NCBI RefSeq assembly: GCF_014384705.1 | Contig: NZ_JACRSN010000020.1 | Span: 3,659 to 67,658 of the forward strand | Source: Yeguia hominis | GTDB taxonomy: Bacteria > Bacillota > Clostridia > Oscillospirales > Acutalibacteraceae | Reading direction: 5' to 3' | Length of the DNA: 64,000 bases | In this document: piece by piece, positions 53,400 through 63,083 of the stretch | Position numbering within the stretch: position 1 is the first letter of the stretch | Layout of the letters: each line of letters starts with the position of its first letter | Translations under genes and position numbers: made by a program | The notes under the pieces: model-generated | Databases searched by the model: none | What the model was told of the DNA's origin: nothing | What the model saw: only the letters and a program-made list of their open reading frames with translations

Positions 53400-54500
53400 T
53401 CAGAGATTGTCCGGAAGCCATGTTTCCTCCTTCGGAAGCTTTCTTGTAAAAATCCGTCCGGCATCATGGTCATGCTTTGCCTGATGAAACTTGAAAAGCA
53501 TCGCGCCATCCTCCAGTTTCCCCGCAATTTCGATCTTCCCCCGTGGATGGGACATACAGTATTTCAGACATTTACCCTGTCCGTTTTGCATGGCCTTTGC
53601 ACCCTCCACAATGTCATAGCCCAGAGAAAGCGGGACTTGAAAGGAGTTTTTAACACCGGTAACCGGGCGGCACTGAAATACATAGTAAGGAACTGCACCG
53701 CAGGCCGTCAGTTTTCGAAGAAGCGAACCCAATACGGCAGGATCATCGTTCACACCCTTGAGCAATACAGTCTGATTTTTTATCACCGTGCCGCATTCAC
53801 GCAGAACTCTTACTGCGGCTATGGATTTCTCCGTCAGCTCTCTGGGGTGATTGAATTGTGTGACCACATAAATCTGCTTTTTTCTGCCATAGGATCGCAG
53901 CGCATCCTGAAGCTCTGTATCTTCTGTAATTCTTGTAGGGAGAACCACGGGAATCCGCGTGGCAATGCGTATCAGATCCAGATGCTCCATCTCTACAAAA
54001 GCGAGCAGATAGTGCGAAAGCGTTTTTGTCGGAAGCATCAAGGCATCGCCACCACTCAGAATGACATTAGAAATCTCTTTATGGTCATGAACATAGTCCA
54101 CCACTTTGAAAAAGCTGCGGGCAATTTCTTCGTCCGAAGAACCGACCAACCGTTTGCGAAAACAGTGGCGGCAATACATGGCGCAGCGATTGGTCGTCAG
54201 AACAAGAGCGCTTTGCCGATACTTGTGCTGCACACCTTCACATACGGTGTTGCTCGCTTCACCGCTGGTATCAAACGCCCCGCTTTGGTCCGCTTCAAAA
54301 AAGGTTGGAACGCACATTTTTCGGATGGGATCCGATGGATCGCTCCAATCAATCTGCTGCAAGTAGTGACGAGTGATCGACATTGGAAAATGTTCACACA
54401 GTTCTTGCAGCTGTTCTATTTCCGAAGCATTCAGGCCAAGCTGTGCTTGCAGCCGTGCCACATCCGTAATGTTATGTTTGAGTTCGCGACTCCAAGGCAT
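53400..54500 (-). CDS. KamA-family radical SAM enzyme
   Basis: Encodes 366 residues from ATG 54500 (CGGAGG). The radical SAM cluster motif CAMYCRHCFRKRLVG sits near residue 104; ILSGGDALMLP, IRIATRIPVVLP and GVNDDPAVLG follow the lysine 2,3-aminomutase family. Positions that bind the substrate amino acid in lysine 2,3-aminomutase (QCD and the DAPGGGGK stretch) read QCRPVTG and SHPRGKIEIAG here, so lysine is not expected as substrate. PLP-binding is probable. Located beside glycosyltransferases, it may act on a modified amino acid or sugar-linked amine. Confidence 0.85.
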   Translation of the reverse strand: MPWSRELKHNITDVARLQAQLGLNASEIEQLQELCEHFPMSITRHYLQQIDWSDPSDPIRKMCVPTFFEADQSGAFDTSGEASNTVCEGVQHKYRQSALVLTTNRCAMYCRHCFRKRLVGSSDEEIARSFFKVVDYVHDHKEISNVILSGGDALMLPTKTLSHYLLAFVEMEHLDLIRIATRIPVVLPTRITEDTELQDALRSYGRKKQIYVVTQFNHPRELTEKSIAAVRVLRECGTVIKNQTVLLKGVNDDPAVLGSLLRKLTACGAVPYYVFQCRPVTGVKNSFQVPLSLGYDIVEGAKAMQNGQGKCLKYCMSHPRGKIEIAGKLEDGAMLFKFHQAKHDHDAGRIFTRKLPKEETWLPDNL

Positions 54501-54615
54501 TGATAATCCTCCGTTCCTTTCTGTAATAATAATGTGCTTTCCATGCACCCACTGCGCCGATCTGGCGCGGCATGGCCGAAGCTTCGAGGGTTATTAGATG
54601 GCGGATCCTCCGTGC

Positions 54616-54955
54616 TCATTCCTCCGTAATCCCATTGACTGCATTATGGTCATACGCTTCCGCTTCCCTCCGCAGCTCGTTGGAGCGCATGATCTTCTCG
54701 GACAGGCTGGCGAGGAAGCACTGGAGCAGCTTGACGCCGATGGCGGGGTGCTCTTCCGGCAGAGCCTTCAATCGCCCTCTGGAGATGCACAGCAGTTCGG
54801 TGAACTCCGCCGCCGTCCCGCTGAGGCGGAACACGCTGCGGGAAAGGCAATTTTCTCCTAGGAAGCTGCCCGGCGTGAGATCCGCGATCTCCAGCGGCGC
54901 GGACGGCGTATCGCTCCTGCCATACAAGGCGGATGAGCCTCTCCCATTGTGTTTG
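54616..54955 (-). pseudogene. fragment of a cyclic-nucleotide-binding-like domain
   Basis: A stretch of about 95 residues (EIADLTPGSFLGENCLSRS, FTELLCISRGRLKALPEEHP, AIGVKLLQCFLASLSEKIM) looks like the second half of a CRP-type effector domain. It has no start of its own and no DNA-binding domain; it follows in a shifted frame the end of the broken glycosyltransferase. A truncated Crp-like regulator or kinase-like protein is likely. Confidence 0.5.
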
Positions 54956-56090
54956 GGTGTCCAGATAGGCACGGAAGGCGTCAAAGGCGGGCGGGGCATT
55001 GTGCTTGGCAATATAGATGTTCCGCATGGCTTCCATAGCGGCGTCAGGATCGCTATTTGCAAGATCCTGCGATGAGAGCATCCTGCTGCTTCGATAGATC
55101 TTCTCGTCCAGATCCGGCTTGAGGAATTCCCCGGGATAGGGGTCAAAGTCCTCCGGGCTGATATGGACAAGATTCCCTGTTTTGTGCTGAGACTGCATTT
55201 TGGCGCGCTGATATACAAAACGGTAAATATCCTCCCACAGACGCTTCCACTTGGGGGGAACTTGGGCTGCGGCAGATGCTTGACAGACAGGGTATTATCC
55301 AGAAAGAAGCTGAAGCCGAAAATCCGGCTTAAGATAATCCACATCCTCACCCCGGGTTACAAGGGGATCAAAGGGTACACACTCGAAAAGCTCTCTGTGC
55401 AGGATCATGGCTCCGCCGAAGGCAAAAGGCGTGCGCTTGAGCCGCGGTCCGCTGCCGATGATTTGATCAAAGGCGCGCGCCTTGCAGCCGAAGCGGTCCC
55501 AATAGGTCATCCACGGCTCTGGGCTTACATCGTCGTAATACTGCCCCTTACTGTTCAGGCAGTAGCCGGCAACGCCGTGCACGATGTCTCCGTAGACTCT
55601 TCTGCCCAAGAATTCCAGCGAGCGCGGCACAAAGTCCGGCAGTTCGAAAATTTCATCATCGTCGATGAGCAGAGCAGCGTCCGCCGTCAGGATGGAGGCG
55701 GCCAGCAGGCAGATGTTGCGCACATTTGAGTATCCGAACATGGACAGAAGCTGTGCACCCCGGTCGTTCAGTCCGGCTTTACGCAGAATCCCCGCTATCT
55801 CGCACAGGTCTCCCGCAGTAAACAGGTATGTCTCCGCACTCAGCTGCGCCCGGCCCACGATACGAAGTACCTTCTCGTAGGCAGCAGCCTCCACCTCCGG
55901 GGTGGTGGGGACAGATCAAAATCACCAGCTTGAAGTCTTTTTCATGGAACTGCTTCATGCTGACTAAAGTACGCTCCAGCGTTCCCTCCTGATCCACCGG
56001 GGTGGGATGGTCATAGACGGCGTCCCCCTCCTGCCAGGGGTCGCCTGTTTTGCGGCACCAGCAGGTGGGGATTATCATGGTTTTCCTCAT
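54930..56090 (-). pseudogene. glycosyltransferase broken by several frameshifts
   Basis: ATG 56090 (AAGGAGGG) starts MRKTMIIPTCWCRK. After about 55 residues a C-rich run (near 55,908) shifts the frame into TTPEVEAAAYEKVLRIVGRA. Then come ALLIDDDEIFELPDFVPRSL (a DDD-type metal motif), FAFGGAMILHRELFECVPF and RGEDVDYL. Further shifts occur near 55,347 and in a CCCCCC run near 55,258, before KWKRLWEDIYRFVYQ and the C-terminal end. Rejoined it is a GT-A type transferase of about 380 residues. At least three indels make it a pseudogene unless the assembly is wrong. Confidence 0.75.
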
Positions 56091-56104
56091 ACGGCTCGCC
56101 CTCC

Positions 56105-57316
56105 TTAGTCCGAAAAATCTCTTACAGCGCGTTGATAGACCTGCTCCAGCTTTGCCACGAACTGTGCCTGCGCAAAATTGCTGCTGACATAGCGTGCGAT
56201 GATGTCACGCCGCTCCGGCTCTGTATGATGTCTCGTCAGTTCATTCAAGATCGCAGTGCAGAAAGCTTCCTCGTCCTCCGGAGAGACCAATGTTCCCTCT
56301 TGACTGCTGATAAACTCCGGCAGACCGCCTTCATTGGAGCCGACAACAGGCAGTCCGCAGGCCATCGCCTCCAAGGCAACAAGGCCGAATGGCTCACGGC
56401 GGGAGGGCATTACAAAAACATCCGCCGCATTGTAGAGCCGCCGCAGCTCGTCCTGCTTCTGGTTGCCAAGGAAGAAGGTGTTCCTCAGACCAAGCTGCTT
56501 GTGCAGCTCTGACAATCGCTCCCGTTCCTCGCCGTCGCCGGCAATCAGTGTGATGAACTCCCGATCCGCCAGCCACTCATAGCGGCGCGCCGTGCGCAAC
56601 AATGTGTCCACGCCCTTAAAGGCTGCCAGCTTTCCAACAAACAGAATGACATACTCTCCGCAATAAGAAAGGCCGAGCGAATCGAAAAGCGCTTCCCTGT
56701 CCACTTCTTCCCGATAGAAAATGTCCTCATTGTATCCGTTGGGCAACAGCAGAAGCTTGTCCGCCGCCATTGGGAGTTGCTCAAGCGCAAGATCCCGATT
56801 GTTTGCGGAGATGGCCAGTACTTTTGTGCTTCCCGCGACAGCCTCCTCTGCAAAGCTCCGAAAGGCTGGCCACTTTTTGCAGCCCATCAGCTCCGTCCCA
56901 TGTATGGTTATGACCAGAGGAAGGCTGCACAGGGAAGCCAGCCAGGAGAGAACCCATGCGTGCTGTGCATGAATGATATCCGGTTGAAACTCCTGTACTG
57001 CCTGTCTCAAAGCAGCAGAGAACACAGTAAGATACCTCGTCAACTGCCCGATACCGAGATCCGCAAATGTAGTCCGGCTCTGAGGATGTGTGGTAAAGCA
57101 AGGAAAATTAAAGGGGAGCTCACCTCCCTGCATTTTACCCTTTGAAAACATCACCGGATACATTTGGATCCCGGGCAGCATAGGGAACGGCTGGTTCTCA
57201 GGAAAAACAACAGCAACCTCATGTCCGCGCTTGTGCAGATGCAGCGCAATATTCTTGGTGTAGATGCCGCTTCCCGATCCTTCCAGCGGGAAATGGTTGA
57301 TCAGCAATATTCTCAT
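56105..57316 (-). CDS. family 4 glycosyltransferase
   Basis: Encodes 403 residues from ATG 57316 behind AAAGGTGG. GT-B fold: N-terminal MRILLINHFPLEGSGSGIYT, HGTELMGCKK, LFVGKLAAFKGVDTLL for the donor domain, and the EX7E motif in EPFGLVALEAMACGLPVVGS. It should retain configuration while transferring a sugar from a nucleotide donor to a lipid, glycan or protein. Its start overlaps the end of the broken transferase upstream by four bases, so the set was one operon. Confidence 0.92.
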   Translation of the reverse strand: MRILLINHFPLEGSGSGIYTKNIALHLHKRGHEVAVVFPENQPFPMLPGIQMYPVMFSKGKMQGGELPFNFPCFTTHPQSRTTFADLGIGQLTRYLTVFSAALRQAVQEFQPDIIHAQHAWVLSWLASLCSLPLVITIHGTELMGCKKWPAFRSFAEEAVAGSTKVLAISANNRDLALEQLPMAADKLLLLPNGYNEDIFYREEVDREALFDSLGLSYCGEYVILFVGKLAAFKGVDTLLRTARRYEWLADREFITLIAGDGEERERLSELHKQLGLRNTFFLGNQKQDELRRLYNAADVFVMPSRREPFGLVALEAMACGLPVVGSNEGGLPEFISSQEGTLVSPEDEEAFCTAILNELTRHHTEPERRDIIARYVSSNFAQAQFVAKLEQVYQRAVRDFSD

Positions 57317-58471
57317 CGTCCAAACCACCTTTCTGTTAACTCAGCCCATGCCTCCTTCGTTTTCTGATGCTGTTTCACCATATCCAGCAGCCACGCCTCC
57401 GCTGAGGACTGGATATCCGGAAGATACAAAAACCGTCTGTCGTTTGTATACCGGTATCGTGCTTTCGCTCCATCTGCCAACTGCCGATTTCTCTTGGTAA
57501 ACTCTGTGGGAGCATGTCCCGTCTTCCAACGGAAAAACACATTGCGGTCGATCCAGCCCGTACAGGCATAGTAGAGCCTGTCGCGAACACTGCTGTTGTT
57601 TTGGAGATCCGGAATTTTGGGATAGTCCCCATATGTATCATGAAAAATGGGCGTTTGGATGTCCAGAAATTTAATATGGCTCCGAGATGCTGCCAACCCC
57701 ATGAGCGTATCCTCCCCTCTGGCGAGGAGCGGCGTCTTATTGTAAAAATAGTAAGGCGAGAAAAACGGCGGAAGCATCGTCAATGTGCTCATGCGGATGC
57801 CCATGTTTCCGCCCAAAACCTTTGTGGTGGGCTGCAGATTAGATGCCTCGGCTTCCTGTACAATAAGTCCGCCGTGGATCTCGCTGCTTTGCCAAAACTC
57901 CGACATATCCTCCTTATGGAGTCCCCAGAGCAGATCTGTCATCCCCTCAAAGGAAGCCGGAGGCAGGATGTTGTATCCGCTGTAATCGCTGCTGGTAACG
58001 GTCGCGCCCAGAGACATCCCATATAGATGCGCTCCGATAAAGGCTATTTCCTCAAACCGGGGTGTCCCGTCAGGCATTTGGCGCAGCACGCGCGGCTGCA
58101 CATCCGAACCACAAAAATCAGGTAGTCCATGCCTGTAAACAGCGCTTCCATCAGCACCTGATTCCGATTAAAGCCATAAGGAATCAGTCCGTGCGTATCA
58201 ATCAACGGGCAGAACAAAAGCTGCTGAATGGATGAGAATCGGACGCCGATCCGCTTCAAAATCATATGCGCTCTTTCGTAGTTCTGAAGCCGGATCAGAG
58301 AAACCTTCGCCTTGCGCTGCAATTCTTAAATCGCCTCCGGATCAGCCTCATGAGAGTATACGGCAATCACGCTTCAATCGGGTGATCATACTTCTCGGCA
58401 TTATCCAGAAAGTTTGTCAGCGGATGCGCAGATATAAGATTCCGCACAATCATTCCGATGGCAATTTTCAT
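57313..58471 (-). pseudogene. glycosyltransferase-like gene with frameshifts and a stop
   Basis: Begins at ATG 58471 (AAGGAGGG) as MKIAIGMIVRNLISAHPLTN. A missing base near 58,375 ends it early; the continuing frame EAVIAVYSHEADPEA then meets an in-frame TAA (58327-58329). Frame continues QRKAKVSLIRLQNYERAH to GMDYLIF, where a T-run near 58,112 lacks one base; the last part GSDVQPRVLRQMPDGTPRFE to TERWFGR is long and open. Rejoined, it would be about 385 residues, a GT2-like enzyme with a DYLIFCGSDV metal-site region. A nonsense mutation beside two indels argues for true decay. Confidence 0.75.
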
Positions 58472-58837
58472 TAAAAGCCCTCCTTGCTCTATCCTGTACG
58501 GCCGCACATTCTCATTATCTCAAAGGAGCGAGAAAATACAGGCTTGAACGGAGCAGGAGGGCTCTTACCGCCTTCTTTATTGATACAGAGGAGATTCTCT
58601 AACGTGCCGTCCTATGCGCCCGTCGTTATTGTTTTCTGAAAACAACAAATGGACAAGGATAAGCACCCTGAATACACCGCCGTCTTTTCTATAGGCATCT
58701 CATGTTATGATACCGCCTACATCTCCTGCCTCCTTCGCACTGCCTGATCTCAATAGGTAAACAAAGAACCATCGTAACACGGTTCGTGTTTTTCCGTTAT
58801 GGCGAGAGCGCTCGATTCCCAAACTTACTTCGTGTGC

Positions 58838-58883
58838 AAAAAAGAAAAGCGCACAAGCAGACCGCTCGGTCCAGCTTATGCGC
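58838..58883 (-). terminator. terminator after a small reading frame
   Basis: Minus strand: GCGCATAAGC and GCTTGTGCGC pair over 10 positions (one G-U), with a GC-rich inner stem GACCG/CGGTC in the loop, followed by TTTTCTTTTTT. The stop codon of the small frame lies in the first arm. Confidence 0.8.
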
Positions 58884-58980
58884 CGCTAATCCTGATTTGG
58901 TTTTGACAACTCCTACTGAGGAAGCTGCACCAATATTGCATTCGCACAAAGCCGAACCAGGTACGAAAAACGATAAACAT
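58876..58980 (-). CDS. possible 34-residue peptide
   Basis: ATG 58980 follows AAAGGAGGC at a good distance; the frame stops at TAA 58876-58878. The peptide starts MFIVFRTWFGFVRMQYWC and continues SFLSRSCQNQIRISGA: an aromatic hydrophobic N-terminal half and a polar C-terminal half with two Cys. A promoter (TTGACG at 59033-59038, 16 bases, TAAAGA at 59011-59016) and a strong terminator surround it, so the unit is likely transcribed. It could be a small membrane protein, toxin or signalling peptide precursor. The unit is supported by signals rather than by homology. Confidence 0.45.
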   Translation of the reverse strand: MFIVFRTWFGFVRMQYWCSFLSRSCQNQIRISGA

Positions 58981-58983
58981 GGC

Positions 58984-59402
58984 AGCAGCCTCCTTTCTAT
59001 CAATGAATCATCTTTATTGTTGTCATATTCCTCGTCAAAAAGCCCTTTTACACAGGGATGTTCTCCCTCCCGGCCTGGAACTTCTTAACAGAAACTGCGA
59101 TGAAATATATGCCGAAAGACGGAAACAGTTTTCCATCACGAATGGCCGCCGCGTCTGATCGTGTTTTCCCACTTTCCTTGGCTGTCTCTATACAGCAATT
59201 TCAAACTCAACGCCGGGCGGATGCACTTTCAAGCCGAGTCTTTCTTCCTCGCTCCTTATAAGTGGCAATTTTATTATACGAAAAAGTTGGCACTTTTTCA
59301 AGAGGGGTTTTGAAAATATTACGGTTCAGGCTGATTACTTCGATGTTTTTTCTCAGGTGTTGCTCTGCCCTGCAGTGGTGTCTTCTCCGGCACAAACGTT
59401 TT
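58984..59402. other. gap upstream of the peptide and downstream of sortase
   Basis: I see no gene here. The minus-strand promoter for the small peptide lies at 59,011-59,038. The rest is AT-rich, with no inverted repeat longer than seven bases noticed. Confidence 0.5.
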
Positions 59403-60170
59403 TTATCGAAGTGCTCCTGCCAGCACAAAACGAGCATCAGCGAACTCATAGCTGCATGTAGAGAGCGTAAGAATGCGATCGGATACATCGGGAGTAATTT
59501 CGCCGGAAAAGCAGGAACGGTTGACTGCTTTTCTAAGCCATACTTCAAACTCCGCATCCGTAAAGCCGACTTCCCACGCATCGTCCTGTGGTGCGGCAAC
59601 ATACCCCGCGAAGAACTCCACTTTATCGCTTTTCTCCGGTGTTATCAGCAGCGCAACCGGATGATCGTCAAAGAATTCCTGCTTCTTGTATTTGTCAAGG
59701 CCCGTAAACATTGTGCCGTTCTTCCTGTGGTGTCCATAAATAATGGAGTGCCGGTCGGCGAAGCTTGCATCATTTCGGGAATCCAGAAAGATACAGCCGG
59801 ATCCGTTCCATTCGCCAGTGAACAGGTGCTTCAAATAATAGTCGTTATCCTCTCCCTGCACAACCGGATAATTGATCTCCGTTCCCTCAATGTAGATCCA
59901 GGCAACGATATCAGGGTTGATCTCACGCAGTGCAGCAAAATCCGCCTCAGGCCAAATTGTGTCGTCCTCATCCGGTTGTGTTTCTGCCCCGCCAGACTCG
60001 CTGGTAGCAGAAGGCTGTGGCACAGCAGTTTTCGGAGGAAGCGAAACCATGTGGCTGATATCGTCATACGCATCTTCCCCCACGCGGTACTCGGAACGAA
60101 TTTCCCAGATCTTCCACGCAGAAAACGCCATGATGGCGATAAAAGTTGCTGTGAGAATCCCAAAGGGCAA
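59403..60170 (-). CDS. srtB: class B sortase
   Basis: Encodes 255 residues with a TTG start at 60170 (the frame is closed by TAG four codons earlier). A membrane anchor occupies about residues 3-20. The catalytic His is in SIIYGHHRKNG, Cys in LTLSTCSYEF, and Arg in DARFVLAG. The DDAWEVGFTDAEFEVWL helix is typical for SrtB. Class B sortases attach haem-related or pilin-like proteins carrying NPQTN-type signals. No such substrate was recognised within the window; the anchored proteins at 45-47 kb have plain membrane anchors. Confidence 0.92.
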   Translation of the reverse strand: MPFGILTATFIAIMAFSAWKIWEIRSEYRVGEDAYDDISHMVSLPPKTAVPQPSATSESGGAETQPDEDDTIWPEADFAALREINPDIVAWIYIEGTEINYPVVQGEDNDYYLKHLFTGEWNGSGCIFLDSRNDASFADRHSIIYGHHRKNGTMFTGLDKYKKQEFFDDHPVALLITPEKSDKVEFFAGYVAAPQDDAWEVGFTDAEFEVWLRKAVNRSCFSGEITPDVSDRILTLSTCSYEFADARFVLAGALR

Positions 60171-60247
60171 TCTATTCTTCTAATTTGACAAGCAAAAAAC
60201 ATATTTGGATTTTTAATGGGGGATTCCATAGCCTTTGAATGTCAGAA

Positions 60248-60273
60248 GGAGTCTGCGGCACACCGCAGGCTCC
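60248..60273. terminator. hairpin after the MMPL gene
   Basis: GGAGTCTGCGG/CCGCAGGCTCC with a four-base loop, 16 bases past the MMPL stop on the minus strand. Only TTC follows, so it may slow rather than end transcription toward sortase. Confidence 0.5.
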
Positions 60274-60288
60274 TTCCCATACATAAAA

Positions 60289-62994
60289 CTATTCGCCTTT
60301 TTCTTTTTTGTTTTTTCCAACTACAGCCCTGTCGCACAAAGCAATAATTCCGGGCAGGAGGAACAGGATCAGGAACATGGCTGAGGCGCAGCCCACCGAC
60401 AACGTGCGGACAATCTGCTCAATGGTGGGGTTGCCGAACAGCGGACCGATCACCGCCGTAATGAGCACCATAATGGTGCCGGAGGTAAGGATCGTGTGGA
60501 TACTGCCTTTGTATGCAGCAATCAGCGCCTCGCTTATAGGGAGCGTTGCCCGCATTTCACGGTAATAGCTGGTAAACAAAATTCCATAGTCGATGGTCGC
60601 ACCCATAAGGATGCATTCCACAATCAGCAGTGCCAGATAGTACATTGAGCCGCCGATCGCTCCCAGTGCCGAGACGGTGATGAATACGCCGCACTGAACA
60701 ATCAGCACGAGGATTGCCGGGACGGCAAGAGAACGGAAGGTCAGCGCCACCACGATAAAAATGGATACCGCAGTAAGCAGCGTGATAACCAGCTGCTCTC
60801 GCCCAAATCCGGACTCCATTTCATCAACCATTATGCTGTTGCCGATGAGATAGTGCTCGCCGGGCAGCTTTTCGTCGCACAATGCAGACAGTTCCTTGAC
60901 AAATGCCGAGGTTTTCTCCGATTCGACCGGCAGCTTGGTGGTAATGGTCAGGCGGGAATACCGTTCGCCTTTGAGCTGCGCTGTACCGTCGTCGAGCTGC
61001 GTTTTGGCCTTGCTGATTCCGTCCTTCTGTTCAGCCGTCAGCAAAGAGGAGAAGGACGGATCGCTGCACAGTGTTTCAAGATATTCAACCAACTGAGCCG
61101 GAGACATGGTGTACTCTGTATCGGTCTGCTTCATGCTCCCGTGGTACAGATAGAGCAGCTCCACCGTGTTCTCATCGAATTGATTGCCCATTTCTCCGAG
61201 TAAGTCCGCCATCTCCTTCGCCGTGAATTCCTTGTCGTTTACCACGGCATCGGCGATGACCTTGGTCTGATACAGCTTTCCCTTTGCCGTATCATCAAAC
61301 ATTGCGGCATATTCCGGATTCGGCAGAACATTTTCCGTCAGGAAGGAAACAAATTCATACAGAGACATGGTCTTATCCGGTGTGTACTCCATACCGTAGC
61401 GGAGCATAAAGAGCTGTGTGACCTGCCCCTCATCCATACCGAGACTCTGCGCCAAAGCGGCGGACGGCAGGGGTGTGCTCAGCGCCTCCTTATCGGTTAA
61501 GGGCTTCAGCTCCGCAAGCTGTGCCGCGGCGGTTTCGTCGATGTAGTCGGAAAACAAAGGGTCGGCAGCCACGGTATCTGAGAGAAACTCAACAAAAGCG
61601 GACAGCGTCATGGGTTCTGTCTGTCCCTTTGTACCATAGCGGTAGAATGCGATATTCAACAACCCTGCATCCGCCTTCAGGTTGCCGCCCAAATCTGAGA
61701 GCAGTTCCGTCATCTCATCGACGGTGCATTGTTTGCCTATGGTCGTAGGATAGGAAAGCACGCTCGTCACGCCGTCCTTTCCCTCCATTGCCGATGCAAT
61801 TTCCGGAATTTTATCCTCATCTGCGTTGTCATACAGCAGGACAATTGTGTTGTCTTTTGGGAAAATGTTGGCGATCGGATCCTTTTCAGCCAGCGTGTAG
61901 ACGGTTTTCGTGCCGTACTGCAGATAGCCCGTGCCGACAAACAGCACCACAAACAAAACGGCAATCACCTTACAGAAACGATAGCTGAATTTGCCCAGCG
62001 CAGCTGCGAGGCACTTTTTATCCGCGTTCTCTGCCCGCTTTCTCTTCTCGGTCTTTTCAATCAGCCTGTGCGACATCAGGATGAGTGCCGGCAGAACCGT
62101 GAACACGCAAAGCATGCTGAATGCAACGCCCTTTGCCAGCACAACGCCGATATCCGCGCCGATCTTAAAGCTCATAAAGACAAGCACCAAGAGTCCGACG
62201 ATGGTGGTGACGGCGCTGCCGGTAATTGAGCCAAAGGCTGCACGCAATGCGCTCTTCATTGCTTCCTTGCGGTCATCGGTCTTTTTAAGCTCTTGCCGGT
62301 AGCGATTCATTAAGATAATGGAATAGTCCATCGACAGCGCAAGCTGCAGCACCGCCGCGATTCCGAAGCTGACATCTGATATCTCGCCGAGGAAATAATT
62401 CGTGCCCAGGTTCAGCACAACGGCAACACCGATAGTGATAAGGAACAGTACCGGCTCAAAGTACGAGCCGCAGGAGATAAGCAGAACAATCAGAATGATC
62501 CCAAACGCCGCCAGATAGACAGAAAACGGAATGTCCGGCGATGAAGTATCATTGTTCTTTATCGTAAGGTCATAATCGGAATACGCCTCTGCCACCTGTT
62601 CTTCAATGGCGGTTTCTTCCTCGGTGTCATATCCGTATTGGGTATTGAGGATGTAGAGGGTGTATTCACCGCTGTTGTAGTCGCTGCTATCCGGATCAAA
62701 GGAAACACTCTCTACATTTTTAACCGTGGCAAGCGCATCCTTCAGCTCCATCTTTTTGTCATCGCTCAGCCCGCGGAACATTACGCGAATTGTGTAGGCT
62801 GCATTCTCCTCCGGAAATTCCTCCTCCATAAGAGAAATTCCCTGCCGCATCTGCGAATCGTTGGGCAGATATTTGGTCATATCCGAATTCACGCCGACCT
62901 GCGGAATCAGAAACCCGCAAGCTGCGGTCAGTATCAGCATGATGGTAAGAATAAAGATCCGTTTGTTTACAATAAAGCTTGACAGTCGCTTCAT
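60289..62994 (-). CDS. MMPL/RND-type transporter
   Basis: Encodes 901 residues. Membrane segment at about 12-32, an outside domain, five segments at about 165-315 with LQLALSMDYSIILMNRYRQE (the Asp-Tyr of MMPL proton relays), then a further segment and a large second outside domain of about 330 residues. It ends with five segments at about 715-890 including ILMGATIDYGILFTSYYREM. The second outside domain contains repeated helical units (DEMTELLSDLGG, FVEFLSDTV, AKEMADLLGEMG), unusual for this family. Proton-driven export of lipids or drugs is likely. Divergent from a TetR gene that probably represses it. Confidence 0.93.
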   Translation of the reverse strand: MKRLSSFIVNKRIFILTIMLILTAACGFLIPQVGVNSDMTKYLPNDSQMRQGISLMEEEFPEENAAYTIRVMFRGLSDDKKMELKDALATVKNVESVSFDPDSSDYNSGEYTLYILNTQYGYDTEEETAIEEQVAEAYSDYDLTIKNNDTSSPDIPFSVYLAAFGIILIVLLISCGSYFEPVLFLITIGVAVVLNLGTNYFLGEISDVSFGIAAVLQLALSMDYSIILMNRYRQELKKTDDRKEAMKSALRAAFGSITGSAVTTIVGLLVLVFMSFKIGADIGVVLAKGVAFSMLCVFTVLPALILMSHRLIEKTEKRKRAENADKKCLAAALGKFSYRFCKVIAVLFVVLFVGTGYLQYGTKTVYTLAEKDPIANIFPKDNTIVLLYDNADEDKIPEIASAMEGKDGVTSVLSYPTTIGKQCTVDEMTELLSDLGGNLKADAGLLNIAFYRYGTKGQTEPMTLSAFVEFLSDTVAADPLFSDYIDETAAAQLAELKPLTDKEALSTPLPSAALAQSLGMDEGQVTQLFMLRYGMEYTPDKTMSLYEFVSFLTENVLPNPEYAAMFDDTAKGKLYQTKVIADAVVNDKEFTAKEMADLLGEMGNQFDENTVELLYLYHGSMKQTDTEYTMSPAQLVEYLETLCSDPSFSSLLTAEQKDGISKAKTQLDDGTAQLKGERYSRLTITTKLPVESEKTSAFVKELSALCDEKLPGEHYLIGNSIMVDEMESGFGREQLVITLLTAVSIFIVVALTFRSLAVPAILVLIVQCGVFITVSALGAIGGSMYYLALLIVECILMGATIDYGILFTSYYREMRATLPISEALIAAYKGSIHTILTSGTIMVLITAVIGPLFGNPTIEQIVRTLSVGCASAMFLILFLLPGIIALCDRAVVGKNKKEKGE

Positions 62995-63037
62995 AGGTGT
63001 CCCTCCTGCGTGGTTGTTGACAAATCTCTATGCTTGA

Positions 63038-63083
63038 AATATAATTACATTAAAGTATAAAGTCAACAGACTGTTTACTTTAA
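63038..63083. promoter_or_regulatory. MMPL promoter overlapped by a TetR-type operator
   Basis: Minus strand: TTGACT (63061-63066), 17 bases, TATATT (63038-63043). A 34-bp imperfect palindrome, TTAAAGTATAAAGTC (63050-63064) and GACTGTTTACTTTAA (63069-63083), matching at 13 of 15 positions with a four-base centre, covers the -35. A further half-site AGTAAACA lies at 63,124. Confidence 0.75.

Noticed and set aside
53265..54503. 412-residue plus-strand frame opposite the KamA gene
   Set aside because: Antisense shadow; the minus-strand frame has the radical SAM motif and a ribosome site.
59403..60170. Sortase substrate among the anchored proteins at 45-47 kb
   Set aside because: Those proteins end in or contain plain membrane segments without an NPQTN or LPXTG signal, so they are not expected to be sortase substrates.
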